Assembly (NCBI GenBank): GCA_963615055.1
Contig: CAVEFO010000004.1
Location: forward strand, 18,484 to 82,483
Direction of reading: 5' to 3'
DNA from: UBA1822 sp963615055
Lineage (GTDB): Bacteria > Bacillota > Negativicutes > Veillonellales > Dialisteraceae
DNA: 64,000 nt
This document shows, in pieces, positions 12,001 to 16,348 of the stretch. How positions within the stretch are numbered: the first letter of the stretch is position 1; every line of letters starts with the position of its first letter. The notes below the pieces were generated by a model, which was not told the origin of the DNA, ran no database searches, and was given only the letters and a program-made list of their open reading frames with translations. The translations under genes and the position numbers were made by a program.

Positions 12001-14227
12001 GCGGATCGCCGTTACTTGTACCCGCACCGATGGCAATCGCACTCAAACCGGAAGCTTTATTCCAAGTTCCCATCGCGATAGCTTTGTTTTCTTGGTTGCC
12101 TCCTGTCGCTACATTTTCAAACCCGACGGAAACGGAATATTCTGTATTAACTTTATTCGTATTCCCAATGGCGATTGCATTGTCCACTGCCGTCTGCGCC
12201 GCATCCGTCCCCGCATACACTTTGTTGGCATACCCGTAACCAATGGAATATAGCCCATTGACAACATTGCTACCGCCTATAGCCTGCGAATAATTTGCTG
12301 TTGCTGTATTGGCAGACCCCATCGCAATAGCATATTGACTTACCGATGTATTGCTACTGCCGATAGCAATAGACCCATCCGTCTGCGCTTTATTCAAAAA
12401 ACCGACGGCAACAGCCTTCCAACCCCAACTCGAGGTGGTACTTGATTGACCGGTCTCGTTTCCCGTACCGACCGCGACCGAATACGATCCATATGAAACA
12501 TTGGAAAGACCCAAAGCCATAGAACCTGCACCTTTGGCTTGGTTTTCTACCGGAACCACCCCTTGCGCCGAAACAGCCTTTCCACCGATAGCCAAAGAAC
12601 GAACACCACTTGCATTATTGTTCGAACCAATTGCGACAGCTTCCTGGGCTTGTGCTTTATTGGATGAACCGATGGCAATCGCGTCGTCCGCCTCCGTCTG
12701 CGCCGTATCTGTTTCAACATACACTTTATTGGAATACCCGTAAGCAATCGCCCGAGAACCTTTGACCGTATTACTGCTGCCAATCGCCTGTGAGTTTGCA
12801 GAATTTGCGATATTGGAATTCCCGACCACCACCGAGTAATTTCCGATAGCCTCCTGATAGGTCGTCACCGATTTACCATCACTGCTCAATGTCCCGGATC
12901 CGATAGCGATTGAGCCACTCCCCTGCGCCTTATTACCGGTACCGAAAGAAACCGCTTCCAATCCGGAAGACGTATTCAAATAACCATACGCAACTGATCG
13001 AGTATTCGAAGCCGTATTCCGAAACCCGACGCCCTGCGCATAGCTACCCGAAACAGCTTGCTGTTCACTATCGCTATTCCCGTAACCGATAGCCAGCGCA
13101 TTCTGCCCCGTTGCATTATTGTAAGCGCCGATGGCGACAGAATCTTGTGTTTTGGCGATATTGTGATACCCGACCGCCGTTGCTCTGGCAGCGGAAGCTG
13201 TATTCCCGGAGCCCAAAGCAATCGCATTCGCGCCACTGGCGGTCTGCTTATTATCGGCACTTGCACCGGCGCCGATAGAGACCGCATAAGTTCCGGTAGC
13301 CGCAGCATACGTCCCGACGGCCACGGAGCCCTTTTGTGTCGCTTGACTGGCAGTCCCTATGGCCGTGGAATTTTCGCCCTTGGCCATAGTCAACCGCGCT
13401 ACATATGCATCATAGCTTATCTCTTTATCATTTTGCCAATATTTCCATTCCGAGCTATCTGTCGGTACCCACGAACCCCCCTCTTGCTTTCTATCCGTCA
13501 CTGTTATTGCCAAGCCCTCTTCTGCCGCACCGACAGCCACAGATGCCGTACCTTCCGCCCGCGTTATATATCCGACCGCAATAGAAAAGTTCCCTTTTGA
13601 TAAAGTTCTGCCATAATTCTCCGTCTCTCTAGTCCCTTTTATCACACTCAGATCGGACCCATTAATCCCGTCATCCGTCCCCGAACCTGCCGCAAAGGAG
13701 CCAACACCGGCAGCCGATACCTTATAACCCATTGCAGTACCATTATTGCTAGTTACCGCAACATGTGTCCCGATTGCCGTAGCGCCTGAGCCACCTGCAC
13801 GCTGATCCTCGTTGGTACCGTTATAAATGCGCGCATAAAACCCCAATGCGGTAGAGTTCGTCTGATACGTCCAAGATCCCCACCCTAATGCTGAACCGCC
13901 GCCAGCAGCAGAGAGATTACTGCCTCCTATAGCAACCGACAATTCACCAATAGCCTGGTTTCCATTACCAAACGCTATGCTGGAGTTATTTGCCTTATTG
14001 CTATTCCCAACCGCAGTACCTAGATTTGAAGTATTATCTCTACCCATCGCTACTGCACCATCACCCTGCGCATTGTTACCCAGCCCCATCGCTACAGCGC
14101 CATCCGCAGAAGCCGTATTGTCGCCTTCCGGCATCACCACCGATGCCCAGGCTTGCCCACCGGACATCGCCAAGAGCAACGCCAAAATCCCCGCCTTCAT
14201 TAAGCGATTTTTGTTTTTGTCTTTCAT
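3014..14227 (-). CDS. Giant trimeric autotransporter adhesin, 3737 residues
   Basis: The ATG at 14227 follows AAAGGAG. Residues 1-28 are a signal peptide ending in GGQAWA. Residues 30 to about 1350 are dozens of YadA head repeats (SxAxG, NxAxG). Then come many head-neck-stalk modules, each ending in RxxxNVAxGTxxxDAAxxGQ-type necks. The last about 150 residues contain a neck (DAANVGQ), a short coiled coil and a YadA anchor barrel (from about SGRGIAGASALAALHP to NAGISFALG). Two features are odd. A charged helical insertion of about 120 residues interrupts the head (DNA about 11210-11560). About 60 residues with a coiled coil follow the final barrel strand, where the family usually ends. Two adjacent 224-residue modules are almost identical (5809-7152). 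The protein would form an outer-membrane trimer with a very long surface fibre. Confidence 0.92.
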   Translation of the reverse strand: MKDKNKNRLMKAGILALLLAMSGGQAWASVVMPEGDNTASADGAVAMGLGNNAQGDGAVAMGRDNTSNLGTAVGNSNKANNSSIAFGNGNQAIGELSVAIGGSNLSAAGGGSALGWGSWTYQTNSTALGFYARIYNGTNEDQRAGGSGATAIGTHVAVTSNNGTAMGYKVSAAGVGSFAAGSGTDDGINGSDLSVIKGTRETENYGRTLSKGNFSIAVGYITRAEGTASVAVGAAEEGLAITVTDRKQEGGSWVPTDSSEWKYWQNDKEISYDAYVARLTMAKGENSTAIGTASQATQKGSVAVGTYAAATGTYAVSIGAGASADNKQTASGANAIALGSGNTASAARATAVGYHNIAKTQDSVAIGAYNNATGQNALAIGYGNSDSEQQAVSGSYAQGVGFRNTASNTRSVAYGYLNTSSGLEAVSFGTGNKAQGSGSIAIGSGTLSSDGKSVTTYQEAIGNYSVVVGNSNIANSANSQAIGSSNTVKGSRAIAYGYSNKVYVETDTAQTEADDAIAIGSSNKAQAQEAVAIGSNNNASGVRSLAIGGKAVSAQGVVPVENQAKGAGSMALGLSNVSYGSYSVAVGTGNETGQSSTTSSWGWKAVAVGFLNKAQTDGSIAIGSSNTSVSQYAIAMGSANTATANYSQAIGGSNVVNGLYSIGYGYANKVYAGTDAAQTAVDNAIAIGNTNKVNTEYSVSVGFENVATGGNQENKAIAMGTWNKASGLSAIAIGAGTSNGDPQTADGAYAIALGNAQTAKGTAAIAVGNANKALSNNSFAIGSGNNAFADNALALGGGNKTLGEASMAFGLGNEVISKNKNDSATTGYVETANSMAQGRNNHVYGSNSIAMGNANFIGGTRTKVSEDSPETDTFIIADKSDVTLAFGVRNTAAIGRTKLLDTAEKALEDKKTDRTSIVQLVKLYAGDDQAGQDFIKKVEEIDPGLTDAEWIDKLREKIEEAPQDAYKLAYNTAIEEGATEEKAQAAGKYAKAIAEQKIASSTVWDGHGMLIGEGNEVYGTKSLGFGTDNKVHSIGSIVLGGNNIVGDYTQDETTKAYTTDDDARDFMDMAIGTKNTIKGSLNVSMGIGNETYGTQTVSVGMNTIGKDSVDEDGKKIGRVTAGLAYGLNNEVYSDKSVAIGGTNVVNAQEGIGTDVSNPTQTTTIKAGESLAFGLGNTVNTSQAIVIGGGNTVGASADTAATVGANDAVTLSGREVVIGVGSNIGQNAGQSTALGGANTVSAANSVALGFGAQVSALNAQALGAGANAKGLNSVALGAGSSTTANQFDTVSVGGAQVDGSVLRRRIINVAYGQGTNDAAAYGQIAKLNQPLNFNAEDSTQKITTNGGDTVATLTIETGDVAAGDTGFTSGDTVYWAIKNMASIVDYDKNYKANGDHYLSTDFNQTFTKKGKDSAAYGYNANAQGDNSVAIGAGSVATEDDTFAVGSSTSKRRIVNVAAATKAGEATVYEQIAAKGQIVSGASITEPADDEEDKRTNVIRDNAGNTLVTIKTYDASKPKYDPLDPATEDQSDAYVTYGGMKSSVTNIVNENTIVDFDKDYKTSEKHWLSTDFDLDIDDSTKGTDSAAYGYGAKASGNNSVALGANSIATDANTVSFGHTADDTNPATGEVYGSALNRTLTNVAYGSSQYDGVAFGQILQKSDAGTSYVVDKDHNTVELKANDGTTLATIDVQFPEYNPEEAVDPFIQRSDENHWIDVKWNNKDGATVVRGENSVALGYQANAQGNNSVALGYGSIATEANTFSVGSTESTRKIVNVANGTDNTDAATYGQLADAQKQENGSYKVYEADDDGIVTIKTNDDNVAFKFYAGNGGSGTSIVDYDKNYGSTEGDHWLSTDFGNKANVDHGADSTAYGYGANAKGDQSVALGKDAKAEGTASIAVGEGASVTGTSSIALGDGASVTGNNSVAIGDGSKATGNNEVSFGTSDSKRKLTNVAEGEKLGEVAVYDQIAAKGQTVSGADITDGSKDQTNVIRDNAGNVLVTIATADPNATPTEEDKTKGTKYITESYFYKNMEQTVIDVVEENSIVDYDKNYKASGNHWLSTDFDQEFDTKGRDSTAYGYGANAQGANSVALGSGSVATEDNEVSFGNANLQRTLTNVAYGSSQYEAATYGQIMEADQTFNVSQTNNTVKLKANDGTTLATIDVQLPYDPITDPFIQRSDGDHWIDVKWNEGDGTSVVRGENSVALGYKANAQGNNSVALGYGSIATEANTFSVGSANSTRKIVNVAAGTANTDAATYGQLTDAQKQENGSYKVYEADDDGVVTVLTNNGDVAFKIAGGTGYVDPSEILLKNQTVSLKTTTGDDKDKTNVLRAKDGKTILATFEKGSVETDSTGFVSGGDVYNAIAAKNQTFNVSKDNNTAKILANDGTTLATINVQFNGDPDDPFIQRSDGDHWIDVKWNEGDGTSVVRGDNSVALGYKANAQGDNSVALGYGSIATEANTFSVGSANSTRKIVNVAAGTANTDAANVGQLLNSGTYDSKAGTITFSNKAGDEVFTVDGLGIGTGDVKKGDIAKLGQTVSLKTTTGEAKDKTNVILTNDGDVIATFEKGSVATGNTGFVSGGDVYNAIAAKNQTFNVSKDNNTAKILANDGTTLATINVQFNGDPDDPFIQRSDGDHWIDVKWNEGDGSDVKRGENSVALGYKANAQGDNSVALGYGSIATEANTFSVGSANSTRKIVNVAAGTADTDAANVGQLLNSGTYDSKAGTITFSNKAGDEVFTVDGLGIGTGDVKKGDIAKLGQTVSLKTTTGEAKDKTNVILTNDGDVIATFEKGSVATGNTGFVSGGDVFSAIAKKGQSISGKNNVIMANDGSALATIETADPTVINKEGDKYITEEYFYTNLEKYGDTIINQNTIVDFDKDYKTSGDHYLSTDFDKENVEHGKDSAAYGYGANAKGDESVAIGKDAVAEGKGSIAIGSGSVATGDNEVSFGTADNKRKLTNVAEGTALGDVAVYDQIAAKGQKINGDNTNIMANDGKTVLVTIETADPDVKPTDEEKNGNKYITQKYFFKNLEEYGDTLIEENTIVDFDKDYKESGNHYLSTDFDKTFATKGLDSTAYGYGANAQGNNSVAIGSGSIATEANTFSVGSEGNERKIVNVATGTAVTDAANVGQIAAHGQDLNINGLKNTEYLYDENGALIAKISVQGLPNPDSGFSIVDFSKNEHWLSTDFDITGVKHGVESTAFGYKAEAAGERATAIGYGSKAEADHSTAVGYGNEATGEHSTAVGDENKTGGDKSAAYGYHNEASGDNSTAIGTYSKAEGDNSVAMGNGAEAKADNSMAFGTGSVADEEKTASFGHKDADGNWEDGYRITNIADGKDAHDAATVGQVNKIYDEIGNRTKYFNYDEDQPAIIIGDPEKNIADGKNTTSIGFETEAKGEGATAIGDAAKATGDHSTALGYNSKANSNHATALGDRNNITGEYSTGVGALNTVNGQHSIAAGCDNDVQGDYAVALGHNNKVTGNNAIVIGKDGTAGKDGIVIGNNSSAKEGSTAIGNDSVAKDSNEVSIGHSKGDTYTDPDSGETKTYDSDLNRKITHVADGTSDHDAANVGQVNKIGERVTEVEKKVDGFDSRISDVETSSGRGIAGASALAALHPLEFDPDDKASFAVGYGHFKSSDALALGAFYRPNESVLFSVGGVLGNGEDQFNAGISFALGRDDKRTHPMGRVEMSRRIQSLQQENAGLTDRIDRLERFIVQMVQNGQQQKPEEAAQPIPTV
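5809..7152 (-). repeat. 672-bp tandem in-frame duplication inside the giant adhesin
   Basis: Two units, 5809-6480 and 6481-7152, are offset by exactly 672 bp (224 codons) and differ at only scattered positions. Examples are the substitution near 6121 versus 6791 and the charge-altering change near 6270 versus 6945. Each unit encodes one complete module with a QTFNVSKDNN-like strand segment, the IQRSDGDHWIDVKWN block, head repeats, a DAANVGQ neck and a connector. The length is a multiple of three, so copy number can change without breaking the frame. Less similar versions occur on both sides (7153-9200 and 4600-5800). Confidence 0.85.
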
Positions 14228-14668
14228 GATTTTGTCTCCTTTATATGAAAAACAGAATTGAGATTTGAGAATTGATATTTGAGTTTTGTGCTGATAGGCT
14301 TGCGTACGTCATCGAGGTCGAGACGTCTTCCATCCGTTTACCGTGCGATTCGATAGATGTGAAAAGTGAGCAGTTAGTAGTTAGTAATTAGCAGTTCAGG
14401 TGTCGCCTGCGGCGACGATCTTTGAAACGCCTTCGGCGTCCCATCATCCGGCGCTTCGCGCCACTGGCAACCGTCCACCGGAAGGTTGTCTTCAAAAGAG
14501 GGCTGACCGGTGGCGGCCTTCGGCCGCTTTTATCTAATAGCTAACAGCTAACAACTAACAGCTATCTCGAGCCTGACACCCAAAGCCAACTGCTAACTGC
14601 TAACTGCTAACTGCTAACTGCCAACGTCTCGCCCCTGACACAAAAGCCCATCAAGCTCTATGCAAGCC
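14228..14668. repeat. Leader of the giant adhesin and family A element A2
   Basis: Positions 14228-14290 form the adhesin leader and include AT-rich heptads of the CAATTCT/CAAATCT type. From about 14360 a family A element begins. Its left arm is heptads AGCAGTT, AGTAGTT, AGTAATT, AGCAGTT (about 14370-14398). Next is the conserved CAGGTGTCGCC motif, followed by GC-rich hairpins (GCCTTCGGCGT, GGCGCTTCGCGCC, GCGGCCTTCGGCCGC). Then come CTAACAG heptads (14535-14565), CTATCTCGAGCCTGACAC, and a perfect run of five AACTGCT units (about 14586-14620). The outer arms are mutually complementary. No gene is seen in this stretch. Confidence 0.7.
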
Positions 14669-14686
14669 CACTTTAATGATCCACAA

Positions 14687-15160
14687 TCATACTCCCACCA
14701 CCTCAATGGAAAGGTTCAATCCAACCGAATATTTCCCGGAAAAATCTGAGAAGAAGTTGCGTAAAATTTCCCACAAAAAAATCGGCGTATCATCGGAAAT
14801 GTGCATTTCCGACAATACGCCGAATCGATACTCCAAAAGCCGCGGGCGACGCAAGAAATCCGCCGACGGAATCGGCACCCGATCCCAAAATCGGATGACG
14901 ATTCCCTCGGCGCTTTCGCCAAACGCCCACGTACCCCGCAGCGCTTTGTGTTTCAAGGATGAGAGGCCGGTCTCCTTACAAGGGAAGGCCACCTGTATTT
15001 CCGTCAAAACGCCCGCGAGGGTGCCCGAGATGTCTCTCCGCGCGCGATTCGTGCTCACCCGCACCAAAAGAGCCGACCGAGGCCGGCTGCCGCCAAAGCG
15101 TCGCCGCCCTCCGGTCTTATTCTTTTCGGGGAACGCCAAAAGGCATCCGCAAAGCACCAA
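14687..15160 (-). CDS. Unassigned open frame, possibly not a gene
   Basis: This 157-codon frame would start with TTG at 15160 without a convincing ribosome site. The product is not recognised. Its C-terminal half (residues about 50-157) has a plausible protein-like composition, but the N-terminal 40 residues are Arg/Gly-rich and look spurious. An open frame also exists on the opposite strand across the same stretch, so open length alone is weak evidence. A possible promoter lies upstream (TTTCCA, 17 bp, TATAAT; 15336-15308). It could be a gene remnant, since a second frame from 15269 gives a short protein-like stretch broken by TGA. No function is proposed. Confidence 0.22.
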   Translation of the reverse strand: MVLCGCLLAFPEKNKTGGRRRFGGSRPRSALLVRVSTNRARRDISGTLAGVLTEIQVAFPCKETGLSSLKHKALRGTWAFGESAEGIVIRFWDRVPIPSADFLRRPRLLEYRFGVLSEMHISDDTPIFLWEILRNFFSDFSGKYSVGLNLSIEVVGV

Positions 15161-15307
15161 GGCTCTGCCATAGCACGAAATCGGCTCACGAAAGAAATCT
15201 CGTCAGCTTCCTATTGAGTTCCGCTTCTCCATACGCCGGAACGCACACAGAAGTCAAAAGGCTCCGCATCGCAAAACGGATGTCCTTCGTCCTTCTTATG
15301 CTTCTTT

Positions 15308-15336
15308 ATTATACCGCCATTGTCAATTTTTGGAAA
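15308..15336 (-). promoter_or_regulatory. Possible promoter reading leftwards
   Basis: On the minus strand a perfect TATAAT (15313-15308) is preceded after 17 bp by TTTCCA (15336-15331, four of six matches to TTGACA). It would transcribe the unassigned region 14687-15300. It is weak because no clear gene follows. Confidence 0.35.
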
Positions 15337-15400
15337 GAGAGGGAAGTTCCGGCGGCCGTTGGCCGTGCGACTCATAGTGGTCGAAACGTCAGACGGGGAA

Positions 15401-15612
15401 AGTGAGCAGTTAGCAATTAGCAGTGAGCAGTGCAGGTGTCGCTTTGCAACATTTTTATAATGCGGCCGAAGGCCGCCACAAGTCTAGCCTTCTTCAGGAA
15501 TAAGGAGGCGGATGATGCTCTCTCTATGTGAGAACATAGCTTTTTCAAACGCCGCCAAAATCAAAGCGCGAATCAGCCGCGCCCCTCAATTCTCAATTCT
15601 GCCCTATAACAA
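15401..15612. repeat. Family A fragment (A3) and AT-rich heptad element upstream of the first toxin-antitoxin copy
   Basis: About 15402-15483 carries AGTGAGCAGTTAGCAATTAGCAGTGAGCAGT-type heptads, the CAGGTGTCGC motif and a GCGGCCGAAGGCCGCC hairpin. Around 15550-15605 is a second motif with a CGCCGCCAAAA core followed by CCTCAATTCTCAATTCTGCCC, which contains two CAATTCT heptamers. The same motif recurs before the second toxin-antitoxin copy (about 16026) and near 25630-25660. Confidence 0.6.
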
Positions 15613-15613
15613 A

Positions 15614-15647
15614 ATACCCGCCTTGCAAAAATCAGCAAAGCGGGTAT
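15614..15647 (-). terminator. Terminator of toxin mRNA, copy 1
   Basis: The inverted repeat ATACCCGC (15614-15621) and GCGGGTAT (15640-15647) is followed on the minus strand by TTTTGTT. It would end the toxin transcript. It overlaps the antisense RNA promoter, so the toxin mRNA would span the whole antisense RNA region as its 3' untranslated end. Confidence 0.65.
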
Positions 15648-15650
15648 AAT
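15623..15650 (+). promoter_or_regulatory. Promoter of antisense RNA, copy 1
   Basis: TTGCAA (15623-15628), a 16-bp spacer and a perfect TATAAT (15645-15650) point rightwards. The same sequence occurs before the second module at 16066-16093. Transcription is expected to begin near 15657. Confidence 0.75.
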
Positions 15651-15656
15651 AGAGAC

Positions 15657-15752
15657 ATGGAACAGCCCGGAGGTTCTGACCGGCGCTTCCCTATAATTGT
15701 TACTTTATTGAGAAAAGGCCGACCTTCAACCTGCGAATGGCAGGTCTTTTTT
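15657..15752 (+). ncRNA. Candidate type I antitoxin RNA, copy 1
   Basis: This is a stretch of about 95 nt between a strong sigma-A type promoter and an intrinsic terminator (ACCTGC, loop, GCAGGT, then CTTTTTT ending at 15752). It converges on the toxin gene and ends 10 nt before the toxin stop codon, so it is fully antisense to the toxin 3' untranslated region. Bacillus subtilis txpA/RatA and bsrG/SR4 have the same geometry, where the RNA pairs with the toxin mRNA and promotes its decay. The ends are predicted, not measured. Confidence 0.7.
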
Positions 15753-15762
15753 CATTTATGGG

Positions 15763-15846
15763 TTACTTATGTATCCCACTTGAACTGATGATGGCAATCA
15801 GCGTTCCAAAGGCAATCATCAGAGACAAAGCCTCAAAAACCGTCAT
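15763..15846 (-). CDS. Small hydrophobic type I toxin (holin-like toxin family), copy 1
   Basis: This 27-residue protein starts MTVFEALSLMIAFGTLIAII and ends SSSGIHK. It has a single membrane helix (about residues 5-21) with a short polar tail, matching the holin-like toxin (TxpA/BsrG-type) pattern M-T-V/Y-E-x-L-x-x-M-I. A near-maximal Shine-Dalgarno sequence (AAAGGGGGTGAT) sits 3 nt before the ATG, as is usual for these mRNAs. A consensus promoter (15920-15892) lies upstream and a convergent antisense RNA lies downstream. Such peptides depolarise or disturb the membrane when not repressed. The locus is duplicated at 16205-16294. It is too short for automatic gene finding, but the promoter, ribosome site, terminator and second copy all support it. 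Confidence 0.82.
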   Translation of the reverse strand: MTVFEALSLMIAFGTLIAIISSSGIHK

Positions 15847-15891
15847 GCGATCACCCCCTTTCGGGAAGACCGCCACCGGGCTGTCTTGTGT

Positions 15892-15920
15892 ATTGTATGG
15901 AAACGGAGCAGAATTGTCAA
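15892..15920 (-). promoter_or_regulatory. Promoter of toxin gene, copy 1
   Basis: On the minus strand this is TTGACA (15920-15915), 17 bp, TACAAT (15897-15892). Predicted transcription start is about 15885, giving a leader of about 40 nt that includes the strong Shine-Dalgarno sequence. This is one of the best sigma-A type promoters in the window. Confidence 0.75.
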
Positions 15921-15937
15921 ATAAAGCCGGCAGATGA

Positions 15938-16056
15938 TAGTGAGCAGTTAGTAGTTAGCAGTGAGCAGTGCAGGTGTTGCTTCGCGACATTTTTTAATCA
16001 TCATCGCCGAGGGCGATACCACTTCCCCTCAATTCTCAATTCTGCCCTATAACAAA
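15938..16056. repeat. Family A fragment (A4) and AT-rich heptads before the second toxin-antitoxin copy
   Basis: AGTGAGCAGTTAGTAGTTAGCAGTGAGCAGT (about 15940-15970) is followed by CAGGTGTTGC, a CGCGACATTTT segment and a CATCGCCGAGGGCGAT hairpin. Then CCTCAATTCTCAATTCTGCCC (about 16026-16048) directly precedes the module. The arrangement parallels 15401-15612, so flanks and module appear to have been duplicated together. The rest of the gap 15847-16204 is taken up by the toxin promoter and the second antisense RNA. Confidence 0.6.
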
Positions 16057-16090
16057 ATACCCGCCTTGCAAAAATCAGCAAAGCGGGTAT
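16057..16090 (-). terminator. Terminator of toxin mRNA, copy 2
   Basis: ATACCCGC (16057-16064) and GCGGGTAT (16083-16090) form a stem followed on the minus strand by TTTTGTT. It is identical in design to copy 1. Confidence 0.62.
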
Positions 16091-16093
16091 AAT
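16066..16093 (+). promoter_or_regulatory. Promoter of antisense RNA, copy 2
   Basis: TTGCAA (16066-16071), 16 bp, TATAAT (16088-16093). It is identical to the copy 1 promoter at 15623-15650. Confidence 0.75.
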
Positions 16094-16099
16094 AGAGAC

Positions 16100-16194
16100 A
16101 TGGAACAGCCCGGAGGAGCAACCGGCGCTTCCCATAATGTTTATAGCATCGAGAAAAGGCCGGAAAATCAACCTGTGGTTAGCAGGTCTTTTTT
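16100..16194 (+). ncRNA. Candidate type I antitoxin RNA, copy 2
   Basis: This predicted RNA of about 95 nt ends at the hairpin ACCTG, loop, CAGGT followed by CTTTTTT (to 16194). The first 20 or so nucleotides match copy 1. The central and distal parts differ, and these are the parts complementary to each toxin mRNA tail, so each RNA may act mainly on its own partner. Confidence 0.7.
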
Positions 16195-16204
16195 CATGTG
16201 CGGA

Positions 16205-16294
16205 TTATTTCAAAATCGAAACCACCGATGAAATGATGATTGCAATCAGCATTCCAAAGGCTATCATGAGAGATAACACTTCGTAAGTCTTCAT
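16205..16294 (-). CDS. Small hydrophobic type I toxin (holin-like toxin family), copy 2
   Basis: This 29-residue protein starts MKTYEVLSLMIAFGMLIAII and ends ISSVVSILK. It has a single membrane helix (about residues 6-26) and a terminal Lys. It is a diverged paralogue of the 27-residue protein at 15763-15846, with the same core LSLMIAFG. The ribosome site is again AAAGGGGGTGAT. The paired antisense RNA lies just downstream. Upstream I see only a weak promoter-like TATCTT; it lies 54 bp past the end of the PLD-ATPase gene on the same strand, so partial co-transcription is possible. Confidence 0.8.
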   Translation of the reverse strand: MKTYEVLSLMIAFGMLIAIIISSVVSILK

Positions 16295-16348
16295 GCAATC
16301 ACCCCCTTTCGGACATAACCGACTGCCTCGAAGATAACACAAGGCCTT

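Noticed and set aside
14586..14620. Short regular repeats considered as a CRISPR array
   Set aside because: Units are 7 bp and directly tandem with no spacers, and no cas genes are present.
15590..16310. Duplicated promoter-hairpin blocks considered as riboswitch or transcription attenuator leaders
   Set aside because: No downstream gene is read in the plus direction. Promoter, terminator, opposing small frame and ribosome site fit a type I toxin-antitoxin arrangement better.
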